DNA of 64,000 nucleotides from Caulobacter sp. 602-2 (GTDB lineage Bacteria; Pseudomonadota; Alphaproteobacteria; Caulobacterales; Caulobacteraceae), in assembly GCF_011043625.1 (NCBI RefSeq), contig NZ_JAAKGT010000012.1, positions 62,001 to 126,000 of the forward strand, given 5' to 3'. The notes under the pieces were generated by a model, which was not told the DNA's origin, searched no databases, and saw nothing but the letters and a program-made list of their open reading frames with translations. Made by a program: the position numbers and the translations under genes. The first letter of the stretch is position 1. The number at the start of each line of letters is the position of its first letter. Positions 15,251-25,402 of the stretch are shown here, piece by piece.

Positions 15251-16213
15251 ATGACCGATACGATTTCCGACGCCGTGGCCGTGGGCCGCCGGGTGCTGAG
15301 CATCGAGGCCCAGGCCCTGAACCAGATGGCCGACGGCCTGGGCGAGGCCTTCGCGCGCGCCGTCCAGGTGATGCACGACGCCAAGGGCCGCATCGTCTGC
15401 ACCGGCATGGGCAAGTCGGGCCACGTGGCGCGCAAGATCGCCGCCACCCTGGCCTCGACCGGCAGCCAGGCGATGTTCGTCCATCCGGCCGAGGCCAGCC
15501 ACGGCGACCTGGGCATGATCGGTCCCGACGACGTGGTGCTGGCGCTGTCGAAGTCGGGCGAGGCCCGCGAGCTGGCCGACACCCTGGCCTACTGCAAGCG
15601 CTTCTCGATCCCCCTGATCGCCATCACGGCGGTGGCGACCAGCCAGCTGGGCCAGGCCGGCGACGTGCTGCTGCTGCTGCCCGACGCGCCGGAAGCGACG
15701 GCGGAGGTCAACGCGCCGACCACCTCGACCACCCTGCAGATCGCCCTGGGCGACGCGCTGGCCGTGGCGCTGCTGGAAAGCCGCGGCTTCACCGCCAGCG
15801 ACTTCCGCGTCTTCCACCCGGGCGGCAAGCTGGGGGCCGTGCTGCGCACGGTGGCCGACCTGATGCACGGGCAGGACGAACTGCCGCTGATCGGGCAGGG
15901 CGCGCCGATGAGCGAGGCCCTGCTGGTGATGAGCCAGAAGCGTTTCGGCGCGGTGGGCGTGGTCGACGGCGCCGGCGCGCTGGTCGGCCTGATCACCGAC
16001 GGCGACCTGCGCCGCCACATGGACGGCCTGATGGGTCACGCCGCCGGCGAGGTGATGACCAAGGGCCCGCTGGTCATCGGCCCCCACGCCCTGGCCGCCG
16101 AGGCTCTCAAGGTGATGAACGAGCGCCGGATCACCGTGCTGTTCGTCGTCGAGGGCGGCAGCCCGGTGGGCGTGCTGCACGTGCACGACCTGCTGCGGGC
16201 GGGGGTTATCTAA
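15251..16213 (+). CDS. kdsD: arabinose-5-phosphate isomerase (KdsD/KpsF family)
   Basis: 320 residues. An SIS domain (about 30 to 170) contains CTGMGKSGHVARKIAATLASTGSQAMFVHPAEASHGDLG and LALSKSGEARELADTL. It is followed by FHPGGKLG and two CBS domains (about 205 to 320) with LVGLITDGDLRRHM and VGVLHVHDLLRAGVI. It interconverts ribulose-5-phosphate and arabinose-5-phosphate, the first step toward Kdo for lipopolysaccharide. Length and domain order match KdsD. It converges on the creatininase-family gene across a perfect hairpin. Confidence 0.93.
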   Translation: MTDTISDAVAVGRRVLSIEAQALNQMADGLGEAFARAVQVMHDAKGRIVCTGMGKSGHVARKIAATLASTGSQAMFVHPAEASHGDLGMIGPDDVVLALSKSGEARELADTLAYCKRFSIPLIAITAVATSQLGQAGDVLLLLPDAPEATAEVNAPTTSTTLQIALGDALAVALLESRGFTASDFRVFHPGGKLGAVLRTVADLMHGQDELPLIGQGAPMSEALLVMSQKRFGAVGVVDGAGALVGLITDGDLRRHMDGLMGHAAGEVMTKGPLVIGPHALAAEALKVMNERRITVLFVVEGGSPVGVLHVHDLLRAGVI

Positions 16214-16215
16214 AC

Positions 16216-16236
16216 CCCTCTCTCAAAGAGAGAGGG
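16216..16236. terminator. hairpin between convergent kdsD and creatininase genes
   Basis: CCCTCTCTC and GAGAGAGGG form a perfect 9-bp stem with an AAA loop, starting 3 bases after the kdsD stop and ending 9 bases before the opposing gene's stop. Position and symmetry argue for a bidirectional terminator, although the T-tract is weak. Confidence 0.6.
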
Positions 16237-16244
16237 ACTTGGTT

Positions 16245-16994
16245 CTACGGCCGCGCCTCGCTGCCGAACGCCGCCAGGTCCTTGATCAGCGACACCACGG
16301 CCTGTTCCACCAGCTCGCCGCCCTTTTCGGGCGTGGCCAGGGCGGGGTCGGAGCCCATGCGGCCGTCGGCGTAGCGGGCGCGGAAGTCCAGGGCCTCGCG
16401 GATCGGGCCGGTGGGGGCGATCTTGGGCTCGTACTCGGCGGTCTTGATGCTGTCGGGATAGCCCCACTGGGTCACGGCGATCTCGGACGGGGTGGCGTGG
16501 CTGCCGTGGCCGACCGGGAATTGGCGCATGGCCAGGGCGTTGACGCCGTCGAGGTCCCACCAGTTCTTCAGCTTCATGGCGAAGGGGCAGCGCTCCTTGC
16601 GGAAGCTGTACTCGGCGTAGATTTCCGAGAACGCCGCCTCGATGGTGGCGACGTTGCCGCCGTGGCCGTTGAGGAAATAGATCTTCTCGAACCCGTGGGC
16701 GCCCAACGAGCGGGTCCAGTCGCCGATGGCGGCCATGAAGGTCGACGGGCGCAGGAAGATGGTGCCCGGGAAGGCCAGGTGATGCTGGGCCATGCCGACG
16801 TTGAAGGTCGGCGCCACCAGCACCTCGTCCGAACGCTTGGAGGCCTCGTGGGCGATGATCTCGGGGCACAGCCAGTCGGTGCCCAGAAGGCCCGTCGGCC
16901 CGTGCTGCTCGTTGGAGCCGATCGGCACGATCACCGTCTTCGAACGCTGGAGGAAGGCTTCGATCTCGGGCCAGGTCGAGAGGGCGAGCAGCAT
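16245..16994 (-). CDS. creatininase-family amidohydrolase
   Basis: 249 residues. Family landmarks are VIVPIGSNEQHGPTGLLGTDW (the Glu, His and Asp metal ligands), APTFNVGMAQHHLAFPGTI, FLNGHGGNVATIEAAF and the late Glu region. Creatininase relatives hydrolyse amide bonds of creatinine, formamides or biosynthetic intermediates using two divalent metals. The exact substrate is not predictable. Length is typical. It is divergent to the GAF/Fis regulator gene, which might control it, but the shared region holds only a short GCCCGA/TCGGGC dyad at 17056..17069. Confidence 0.88.
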   Translation of the reverse strand: MLLALSTWPEIEAFLQRSKTVIVPIGSNEQHGPTGLLGTDWLCPEIIAHEASKRSDEVLVAPTFNVGMAQHHLAFPGTIFLRPSTFMAAIGDWTRSLGAHGFEKIYFLNGHGGNVATIEAAFSEIYAEYSFRKERCPFAMKLKNWWDLDGVNALAMRQFPVGHGSHATPSEIAVTQWGYPDSIKTAEYEPKIAPTGPIREALDFRARYADGRMGSDPALATPEKGGELVEQAVVSLIKDLAAFGSEARP

Positions 16995-17207
16995 GGCGGG
17001 GTACTCCGGAAGGCGTCGGCGGCCGGGGTTGCGACCGGCCTTGCCAGCGCTTTACGCCCGAAGTCGGGCTTAGCCGACCCCCAATCTGCCCGAACGGCGT
17101 GCGGCCGAGCCGCGGCGCACTCGACCTGCGCGTGCTTGCCCCCGGGCGGCTGCCGCGCGCAAGGTGCCGGCCCGGCGTCATGCAGAACGCCGGGGAGGAG
17201 ACCGCTG

Positions 17208-18143
17208 ATGGCCCAAGCCCACGCCCGGGACGTGCTGGCCGTGCTCGACGGCGCGGGGCCGGCCCTGTCGCCGGTGGCGGCGTCCTGGCGGCGCAGCCTG
17301 GTGCTGCACGGCCTGGATCCCGAGAACCGCAAGGCCCCCGAAACCCTCTCCGAGCGCGAGCTGCTGGAGGCCCAGGAGCGCATGGGCGCCCTGCGCGCGG
17401 CGGCGTCCGACACGCTGGACGCCCTGTTCCAGGCGGTCGGCGCGCAAGGCTCGTGCGTACTGCTGACCGACAGCGTCGGCGTGCCGGTCGACCGCCGGGG
17501 CGCGGCGGCCGACGATCCGGTGTTCCACCGCTGGGGCCTGTGGACGGGCGCGGTGTGGAGCGAGGCCAGCGAAGGCACCAACGGCATCGGCACCTGCATC
17601 GCCGAGCAGCGCACCCTGACCATCCATCGCGACCAGCACTTCCACACCCGCAACATCGGCCTTTCCTGCACCGTCGCGCCGCTGTTCGATCCGCAGGGGC
17701 GGCTGGCCGGCGCGCTGGACGTCTCGTCCTGCCGACAGGGGCTGGAGGGCATGACCGGGTTGATGGAGGCGGTGGTCAACGACGCGGCGCGGCGCATCGA
17801 GTCCAGGGCCTTCCGCGAGGCCTTCCCCGGCGCGCGCATCGTGCTGCTGGCCGACGGTCGCGCCGACCGGGCCTCGACGCCGATGCTGGCCGTCGACGCC
17901 GACGACGTGGTCATCGGCGCCACCCGCGCCGCCCGCCAGGCCCTGGAACTGACCGACGACAAGCTGCGCCGCGGCCTGCCGTCTCCCGACCGCGGCGCCG
18001 ATTTGGAAGACGCCGAACGCGCCGCCGTGCGCCGCGCGCTGGGGGCTGCGGGCGGCAACGTCTCCGCCGCCGCGACCGCGCTGGGCGTCAGCCGGGCGAC
18101 CCTGCACCGGAAGATCAACCGGTTGGGGCTGGGGCGGGGCTGA
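17208..18143 (+). CDS. AcoR-like GAF/Fis transcriptional regulator lacking the AAA+ domain
   Basis: 311 residues from ATG 17208 with a GGAGGAG ribosome-binding site. The N-terminal region has SWRRSLVLHGLDPE, then a GAF-like sensor (about 60 to 190) with WSEASEGTNGIGTCIAE, the GTNGIGT motif typical of AcoR-type activators, plus LSCTVAPLFDPQGRLAGALDVSS. The C-terminus is a Fis-type helix-turn-helix (VRRALGAAGGNVSAAATALGVSRATLHRKI). The sigma54-interacting AAA+ module of true AcoR proteins is absent, so it must act without sigma54 contact. Its neighbours, an aldehyde dehydrogenase and acetyl-CoA synthetase, suggest control of acetaldehyde/acetate use. Confidence 0.85.
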   Translation: MAQAHARDVLAVLDGAGPALSPVAASWRRSLVLHGLDPENRKAPETLSERELLEAQERMGALRAAASDTLDALFQAVGAQGSCVLLTDSVGVPVDRRGAAADDPVFHRWGLWTGAVWSEASEGTNGIGTCIAEQRTLTIHRDQHFHTRNIGLSCTVAPLFDPQGRLAGALDVSSCRQGLEGMTGLMEAVVNDAARRIESRAFREAFPGARIVLLADGRADRASTPMLAVDADDVVIGATRAARQALELTDDKLRRGLPSPDRGADLEDAERAAVRRALGAAGGNVSAAATALGVSRATLHRKINRLGLGRG

Positions 18144-18195
18144 CCGCCGCCCCGCTAACGTTGTGGAAAACCGCGTCGTCACCGATAGTCCGGTG

Positions 18196-18696
18196 ATGTT
18201 TGGAAACTGGTTCAAACTCAAGGTGCGTTCTCCGAAAACCGATCGCTGCGGCATGTGTGGCCGCAGTCTCGGTCAGCAGAGCGATCCGCTTTCCGGTGAT
18301 TGTGGAGGCGATTGTTGGGGATGCGTTGGAGAGGTTGAATCCGATATGGGCTGGACCCCCTCCGTCCAGTCCGTCCGGCGGGAAATCCGCGAAGGCTGGC
18401 GTGACGGAAAAGGTAAGGCGCGATCGCCGACCGCCTTGGCCTCCCTTGAAGCGATCAAGCAACTGCTGCGCGACGATTGGGATCCCATCGCCTTGATGCC
18501 GCACCTTCCCCCTGACGAGTACGACAGCTACGCCATCCAGGTGTTTTCGATGCTGAGCGCCAGCGCATCGGTGTCGGAGGTCGCGGACTATCTGAGCGAC
18601 GCGGAGATGACCGGAACGCCGGATCGCGAGCGGGACCTTCGGGTGGCTCAGAAGGCCGCTATGATCATGAGCGGTCTGGAACTGTCGCAAGCCTGA
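18196..18696 (+). CDS. zinc-ribbon-like protein with a DUF1871-like C-terminal domain
   Basis: 166 residues from ATG 18196, or 177 if GTG 18163 is the start. An N-terminal Cys cluster (CGMCGRS, then CGGDCWGCVGEVES) looks like a small zinc-binding module. The C-terminal half contains RDDWDPIALMPHLPPDEYDSYA and SEVADYLSDAEM, the WDPI...DEYDSY pattern of DUF1871-type domains, which also appear in polymorphic-toxin immunity families. The function is unknown. It lies between the GAF/Fis regulator and the aldehyde dehydrogenase and is less GC-rich than both, so it may be a recent insertion. Confidence 0.6.
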   Translation: MFGNWFKLKVRSPKTDRCGMCGRSLGQQSDPLSGDCGGDCWGCVGEVESDMGWTPSVQSVRREIREGWRDGKGKARSPTALASLEAIKQLLRDDWDPIALMPHLPPDEYDSYAIQVFSMLSASASVSEVADYLSDAEMTGTPDRERDLRVAQKAAMIMSGLELSQA

Positions 18697-18795
18697 GACA
18701 CTCGGCCGCCGCCGCCGCCTCCACCCCGTTCCACATCAAGAATCCGGGCGCAAGCTCCTCCCTGCGACGCCGAACACGGCGCGACGGAGGAAACC

Positions 18796-20316
<1,521 letters not shown>

Positions 20317-20431
20317 GCCTTTTCGGTTCCTCCCCCTGGGCCTTCGCCGACGACGGCGGAGGCCCCCTTTCTTCCGCCTGGGCAGGCGGCAAGGGCGGCG
20401 CTGGCGGCCTCAAAACCGACAAATCGAACAA

Positions 20432-20465
20432 GACCAACTTTCTGTCGTCAGAAACAGAATTGGTC
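20432..20465. promoter_or_regulatory. imperfect hairpin in the acs upstream region
   Basis: In the 263-base gap before the acetyl-CoA synthetase gene, GACCAA (20432..20437) and TTCTG (20440..20444) pair with CAGAA (20455..20459) and TTGGTC (20460..20465), leaving a 2-base bulge. It may be an operator or a leader structure. No clear promoter hexamers stand out in the rest of the gap. Confidence 0.35.
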
Positions 20466-20579
20466 TGCTTGCGCGGGGGGGATGCTTCGCATACTCCCGC
20501 TCGCAAGACGACGACTGACGCAGCGGCAAGACCGCTGGCGACGACAAGATCGACTGAAGAGACGTTAGGGAGACGCGTG

Positions 20580-22529
20580 GTGAGCGACGGACAGCTGTTT
20601 CCGGTGCCGGAAGACTGGGCGGGCAAGGCCCATATCGACGCCGAGGGCTACGAGGCCGCCGTGGCCCGCGTCGAAAGCGACCCCGAGGGCTACTGGCGCG
20701 AACTCGCCGCCCGCCTCGACTGGATCGAGGCCCCGACCAAGATCAAGAACGTCTCCTACGCCAAGGACGACTTCCGCATCCGCTGGTACGAGGACGGGGT
20801 GCTGAACGTCAGCGCCAACTGCATCGACCGCCACCTGCCGCACCGCAAGGACGACGTCGCCCTGATCTTCGAGGGCGATGAGCCGGGCGTCTCCGACAAG
20901 ATCACCTACGGCCAGCTGCACGACCAGGTCTGCCGCATGGCCAATGTGCTGAAGGACCTGGGCGCCAGGAAGGGCGACCGGATCACCATCTACCTGCCGA
21001 TGGTGCCCGTGGCGGCGATCGCCATGCTGGCCTGCGCCCGCATCGGCGCCATCCATTCGGTGGTGTTCGGCGGCTTCTCGCCCGACAGCATCGCCGGCCG
21101 TATCCAGGACTGCGACTCGCGCCTGGTCATCACCGCCGACCAGGGCCGCCGCGGCGGCAAGACCGTGCCGCTGAAGGCCAATATCGACGAGGCCCTGACC
21201 CACTGCCCGCAGGTCGAGAAGGTGCTGATGGTCCGCTGGACCGGCGCCGACGTGCCGGTGGTCGAAGGCCGCGACGTGATCTGGAACGACGTCAGGGACG
21301 CCGCTTCGCCCGACTGCGCGCCTGAGCCGATGAACGCCGAGGACCCGCTGTTCATCCTCTACACCTCCGGCTCGACGGGTAAGCCCAAGGGCGTGCTGCA
21401 CACCACCGGCGGCTACCTGGCCTGGGCCAGCTGGACCTTCGAGTCCGTGTTCGACTACCGCCCTGGCGAGATCTTCTGGTGCACCGCCGACGTGGGCTGG
21501 GTCACCGGCCACAGCTACGTGGTCTACGGTCCGCTTGCCAACGGCGGAACCAGCCTGATCTTCGAGGGCGTGCCCAACTACCCGACCCCGTCGCGGTTCT
21601 GGGACGTGGTCGACAAGCACAAGGTCGAGATCTTCTACACTGCGCCCACGGCCCTGCGCGCCCTGATGCGCGAGGGCGACGAGCACGTTCTCAAGAACGA
21701 CCTGTCGTCGCTGCGCCTGCTGGGCAGCGTCGGCGAGCCGATCAATCCGGAAGCTTGGCTCTGGTATCACCGCGTGGTCGGCAAGGACCGCCTGCCGATC
21801 GTCGACACCTGGTGGCAGACCGAAACGGGCGGCATCCTCGTCTCGCCGCTGCCCGGCGCGACCGACCTCAAGCCGGGCTCGGCCACCAAGCCGCTGCCGG
21901 GCGTGAAGCTGCAGCTGGTCGACGCCGAGGGCGCGGTGCTTGAGGGCGCGACCGAGGGCAACCTCGTGATCACCGACAGCTGGCCGGGCCAGATGCGCAC
22001 GGTCTATGGCGACCACCAGCGCTTCTTCGAGACCTATTTCTCGACCTATCCCGGCAAGTACTTCACCGGCGACGGCTGCAAGCGCGACGACGACGGCTAC
22101 TACTGGATCACCGGGCGGGTCGACGACGTCATCAACGTCTCGGGCCACCGCCTGGGCACGGCCGAGATCGAGAGCGCCCTGGTGGCCCATGAGGCCGTCG
22201 CCGAGGCCGCGGTGGTGGGCTACCCGCACGACATCAAGGGCCAGGGCGTCTACGCCTATGTCACCCTGAAGGCCGACGCGGTCGCCACCGAGGAGCTGCG
22301 CAAGCAGCTGGTGCTGTGGGTGCGTCACGAGATCGGCCCCTTCGCCGCGCCGGACGTGCTGCAATGGGCGCCCGGCCTGCCCAAGACCCGCTCGGGCAAG
22401 ATCATGCGCCGCATCCTGCGCAAGATCGCCGAGAACGCGGTCGACGCCCTGGGCGACACCTCGACCCTGGCCGATCCGTCGGTGGTCGACGACCTGGTGC
22501 GCAACCGGGCGGGCGCGAAGGCGGCTTAA
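20580..22529 (+). CDS. acs: acetyl-coenzyme A synthetase
   Basis: 649 residues from GTG 20580 with AGGGAG 7 bases upstream. The in-frame extension to the left has no protein character. Landmarks are DRHLPHRKDDVALIFEGDEP, the adenylation P-loop YTSGSTGKPKGVLH, WCTADVGWVTGHSYVVYGPL, DTWWQTETGG, the TGRVDDVINVSGHRLGTAEIE hinge, and Lys607 in TRSGKIMRRILRKIA, the lysine acetylated in bacterial Acs control. It makes acetyl-CoA from acetate, ATP and CoA. With the upstream aldehyde dehydrogenase it completes acetaldehyde assimilation. The sirtuin at 43798 could deacylate Lys607, by analogy with CobB. Confidence 0.95.
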   Translation: MSDGQLFPVPEDWAGKAHIDAEGYEAAVARVESDPEGYWRELAARLDWIEAPTKIKNVSYAKDDFRIRWYEDGVLNVSANCIDRHLPHRKDDVALIFEGDEPGVSDKITYGQLHDQVCRMANVLKDLGARKGDRITIYLPMVPVAAIAMLACARIGAIHSVVFGGFSPDSIAGRIQDCDSRLVITADQGRRGGKTVPLKANIDEALTHCPQVEKVLMVRWTGADVPVVEGRDVIWNDVRDAASPDCAPEPMNAEDPLFILYTSGSTGKPKGVLHTTGGYLAWASWTFESVFDYRPGEIFWCTADVGWVTGHSYVVYGPLANGGTSLIFEGVPNYPTPSRFWDVVDKHKVEIFYTAPTALRALMREGDEHVLKNDLSSLRLLGSVGEPINPEAWLWYHRVVGKDRLPIVDTWWQTETGGILVSPLPGATDLKPGSATKPLPGVKLQLVDAEGAVLEGATEGNLVITDSWPGQMRTVYGDHQRFFETYFSTYPGKYFTGDGCKRDDDGYYWITGRVDDVINVSGHRLGTAEIESALVAHEAVAEAAVVGYPHDIKGQGVYAYVTLKADAVATEELRKQLVLWVRHEIGPFAAPDVLQWAPGLPKTRSGKIMRRILRKIAENAVDALGDTSTLADPSVVDDLVRNRAGAKAA

Positions 22530-22538
22530 GGTCGAGTC

Positions 22539-22687
22539 CGTCATCCCGGGCGAAGGACCGCGCAGCGGGCCGTAGACCCGGGACCCAGGGGCCGGCGCAA
22601 TGCGGCTGTCTCTGCGAAGGGGCAGTCTGAATACCGCTCCCAGTCCCCAGGGGCCCGGCTATCCGCTGCTCTCCGGCCGGGATGACG
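22539..22687. repeat. dispersed intergenic repeat (type B), copy 1
   Basis: The unit begins CGTCATCCCGGGCG, continues through CCGCGCAGCGG and GACCCGGGACCCAGG, and closes with an inverted GGCCGGGATGACG. The same order and nearly the same left arm recur at 49250..49403, so this is a mobile-like palindromic repeat that sits just after stop codons. Confidence 0.75.
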
Positions 22688-22705
22688 AGGGGGTGGGTGT
22701 GGAAC

Positions 22706-22761
22706 TTGTCCACAGCCCGCCTTCGGCCTATAGTCAAAACGCCGCTGATGTAGCGGCGTTT
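22706..22761 (+). promoter_or_regulatory. toxin-antitoxin promoter with palindromic operator
   Basis: A TTGTCC box (22706..22711) and TATAGT box (22729..22734) are separated by 17 bases, a textbook sigma70-type promoter. Immediately downstream, AAACGCCGCT (22737..22746) and AGCGGCGTTT (22752..22761) form a perfect 10-bp inverted repeat with a 5-base spacer over the expected start site, ending 12 bases before the antitoxin ATG. This is the classical layout for autorepression by an antitoxin or antitoxin-toxin complex. Confidence 0.75.
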
Positions 22762-22773
22762 GGTTGGCATCGC

Positions 22774-23205
22774 ATGGCCCCGGTCGTAAAAATCCAGGAA
22801 CTGCTTGGCGGTGAGGCGGTAACAGGCCCGCTGGCCACGGAGTTTGACGTGGTCCGGCTGGTCCGCAGGGGCCTGCCGGTCGCTTCGGTTGATGGCTTCC
22901 TGGCGGCCACGCATCAGCCGTTCTCGGCCATCGAGCCCTATGTGATGCCGCGGCGCACCTTCAATCGCCGCCGCGACGCCGACCAGCCGCTGGATCCGGC
23001 CGAGTCCGACCGCATGGTGCGGATCGCCCGCATGGTGGCGGCCGCCGAGGACGTGCTGGGCGACCAAGAGCGCGCCTGGCGCTGGCTGGAGCGACCCAAC
23101 CGCACGCTGGAAGGCCAGACACCGATCTCGATGGCCGACACCGACCTCGGCGCCCAGGGCGTCGAGCGGCTGCTGGGCCAGATCGCTCACGGCCTGGCGG
23201 CTTGA
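22774..23205 (+). CDS. Xre/MbcA/ParS-type antitoxin (DUF2384)
   Basis: 143 residues from ATG 22774, chosen because the palindromic operator ends just upstream. The N-terminal half is helical with a degenerate helix-turn-helix (VRLVRRGLPVASVDGFLAA). The C-terminal half carries the MbcA/ParS toxin-binding domain: DRMVRIARMVAAAEDVLGDQERAWRWLERPNRTLEGQTPISM, with the WL..PN..L.G..P pattern of DUF2384. It should neutralise the RES toxin encoded 68 bases downstream and repress the shared promoter. Confidence 0.88.
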   Translation: MAPVVKIQELLGGEAVTGPLATEFDVVRLVRRGLPVASVDGFLAATHQPFSAIEPYVMPRRTFNRRRDADQPLDPAESDRMVRIARMVAAAEDVLGDQERAWRWLERPNRTLEGQTPISMADTDLGAQGVERLLGQIAHGLAA

Positions 23206-23273
23206 GGTGTGCGTTTGACGCCGCACGCCATGCGGTATGAATCCGAAGACGGATCACTTCTGAGGGTTTGTCG

Positions 23274-23699
23274 ATGATCGTCCATCACATCGCCAAAGCC
23301 GCCCATGTCGGCCTGGACGGGGAGGGGGCTCGGCTCTACGGCGGCCGCTGGAACTCGCCCGGCCGGCCGATGCTCTACACCGCCGCCAGCCCTAGCCTGG
23401 CGGTGCTGGAGGTGCTGGTGCATCTTGACCTGTCGCCCGACCTGCTGCCGCTGGACTACCGCCTGCTGGGGATCGAGGTTCCCGACGACGCGCCCCGCCT
23501 GGCACTCGACGCCGTTCCGGACGACAGCGTGGCGGTGGGCGACGCCTTCCTCGAGGCTGGCCGGGCGCTGTGTCTGCACGTTCCCAGCCAGATCGTGCCG
23601 CAGGAGATCAATACCCTGCTCAATCCCCGCCATCCGGCCTTCGCGGGCGTACGGCTCTTGCGCGACGAGCCGTTCCGGTTCGATCCGCGCCTGTTCTGA
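23274..23699 (+). CDS. RES-domain toxin
   Basis: 141 residues from ATG 23274 with TGAGGG upstream. The RES fold is visible as GEGARLYGGRWNSPGRPMLYTAASPSLAVLEVLVHL (Arg, Tyr and Glu residues of the NAD-binding pocket) and a late VPSQIVPQEINTLLNPRHPAF. RES toxins such as MbcT and ParT degrade or transfer ADP-ribose from NAD+, arresting growth. Paired with the upstream MbcA/ParS-type antitoxin it forms a complete type II system. A weak TTGACG...TATGAA pair in the gap (23215..23241, 15-base spacer) could give the toxin extra transcription. Confidence 0.9.
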   Translation: MIVHHIAKAAHVGLDGEGARLYGGRWNSPGRPMLYTAASPSLAVLEVLVHLDLSPDLLPLDYRLLGIEVPDDAPRLALDAVPDDSVAVGDAFLEAGRALCLHVPSQIVPQEINTLLNPRHPAFAGVRLLRDEPFRFDPRLF

Positions 23700-23743
23700 C
23701 CTGACCCTAGCCTCATTCCCCGCCAGGGTTTATACGCGCGGCC

Positions 23744-25402
23744 ATGTTTGAAGGCCTCTCCCCCCTCGCCCGCGAAGCCCGCTCCTGGCCGTTCGAGCAG
23801 GCGCGCGCCACCATCGCCCGCGTCCTGCGCGTGCGCCTCCCCGACCGCGCCGATCAGGAGGCCGCGAAAGCCCTGATCGACGCCGGCAAGACCGACGAGG
23901 CGGTGAAAGCCTATCCGGCCCTTTCCAAGGCCGTGATCTTCGAGACCGGCTATGGCCCGTCCGGCCTGCCGCACCTGGGCACCTTCGGGGAAGTGGCGCG
24001 CACGACCATGGTGCGCCAGGCCTTCCGCGCGCTCACCGACGACGCCATCCCGACCCGCCTGATCGCCTTCAGCGACGACATGGACGGCCTGCGCAAGGTT
24101 CCGGGCAACATCGAGAACCAGCAGCCGCTGATCGAGGACATGGGCAAGCCGCTGACGGTCGTCCGCGACCCCTTCGGCACCCATGACAGCTTCGGCGCCC
24201 ACAACAACGCCCGCCTGCGCGCCTTCCTCGACAGCTTCGGCTTCGAGTACGAGTTCGTGTCCTCGACCGAATGCTACAAGGGGGGCCTGTTCGACGAAGT
24301 CCTGCTGACGGCCCTGGCCCGCTTCGACGCCATCCAGAAGGTGATGCTGCCGACGCTGGGCGAAGAGCGCCGCGCCACCTATTCGCCGTTCCTGCCCATC
24401 AGCCCGTCGACCGGCAAGGTGCTGCAGGTTCCGACCCTGGAGCGCAACGTCGAGAAGGGCACGATCGTCTTCGAGGACGAGGACGGCTCCAAGGTCGAGG
24501 TCCCGGTCACCGGCGGCCACGTGAAGATGCAGTGGAAGCCCGACTGGGCCATGCGCTGGACCGCCCTGGGCGTCGACTACGAGATGAGCGGCAAGGACCT
24601 GATCGACTCGGTCAAGGCCTCGGGCGCCATCTGCAAGGCCCTGGGCGGCATCCCGCCCGAAGGTTTCAACTACGAGCTCTTCCTGGACGAGAACAACCAG
24701 AAGATCTCCAAGACCAAGGGCAACGGCCTGTCGATGGAGGACTGGCTGCGCTACGGCGCGCCGGAAAGCCTGTCGTACTACATGTTCCAGAGCCCCAAGT
24801 CGGCCAAGAAGCTCTATTTCGACGTCATCCCCAAGGCGACGGACGAGTACCTGCAGCAGCTGGACGCCTTCGGCCGCCAGGAAGGCGCCAAGCAGCTCGA
24901 CAACCCGGTCTGGCACATCCATGCGGGCAAGCCGCCGGAGCAGGGCTCGCCGGTGTCGTTCAGCCTGATGCTGAACCTGGTGTCGGCCGCCGACGCCTCG
25001 ACCAAGGAGATCCTCTGGGGCTTCCTGTCGCGCTACATCCCGGGCGCGTCGGCGGAAACCCAGCCGCTGCTGGACCGCCTGGCCGGCTACGCGATCAACT
25101 ACTACGAGGACTTCGTCAAACCGACGAAGACCTTCCGCGCCCCGACCGACCAGGAACGCGCCGCGATCCTCGACCTGCTGGCCAAGCTGAAGGCCATGCC
25201 GGCCGGCACGCAAGACGCCGAGCTGATCCAGAACGAGGTGTTCGAGGTCGGCAAGACCCACGGCTTTGATCCCCTGCGCGCCTGGTTCCAGGCCCTGTAC
25301 GAAGTGCTGCTCGGCCAGAGCCAGGGTCCGCGCTTCGGTTCGTTCGCGGCGATCTTCGGGATCGATCGCACGATCGCCCTGATCGAAGAGAAGCTGGGCT
25401 GA
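23744..25402 (+). CDS. lysK: lysyl-tRNA synthetase, class I
   Basis: 552 residues. It belongs to the archaeal-type class I LysRS, which alphaproteobacteria often use instead of class II LysS. The HIGH-like motif is PSGLPHLG at 72..79 and the KMSKS-like loop KISKTKG at 320..326. Other markers are IAFSDDMDGLRKVPGN, WKPDWAMRWTALGVDYEMSGKDL and GFNYELFLDE. The C-terminal part is the helical anticodon-binding cage. The enzyme charges tRNA-Lys in the cytosol. The downstream kinase frame overlaps its stop by 4 bases. Confidence 0.95.
   Translation: MFEGLSPLAREARSWPFEQARATIARVLRVRLPDRADQEAAKALIDAGKTDEAVKAYPALSKAVIFETGYGPSGLPHLGTFGEVARTTMVRQAFRALTDDAIPTRLIAFSDDMDGLRKVPGNIENQQPLIEDMGKPLTVVRDPFGTHDSFGAHNNARLRAFLDSFGFEYEFVSSTECYKGGLFDEVLLTALARFDAIQKVMLPTLGEERRATYSPFLPISPSTGKVLQVPTLERNVEKGTIVFEDEDGSKVEVPVTGGHVKMQWKPDWAMRWTALGVDYEMSGKDLIDSVKASGAICKALGGIPPEGFNYELFLDENNQKISKTKGNGLSMEDWLRYGAPESLSYYMFQSPKSAKKLYFDVIPKATDEYLQQLDAFGRQEGAKQLDNPVWHIHAGKPPEQGSPVSFSLMLNLVSAADASTKEILWGFLSRYIPGASAETQPLLDRLAGYAINYYEDFVKPTKTFRAPTDQERAAILDLLAKLKAMPAGTQDAELIQNEVFEVGKTHGFDPLRAWFQALYEVLLGQSQGPRFGSFAAIFGIDRTIALIEEKLG

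Noticed and set aside
16239..17207. N-terminal extension of the GAF/Fis regulator
   Set aside because: The extension overlaps the creatininase gene and is Gly/Arg-rich. A good ribosome-binding site precedes ATG 17208.
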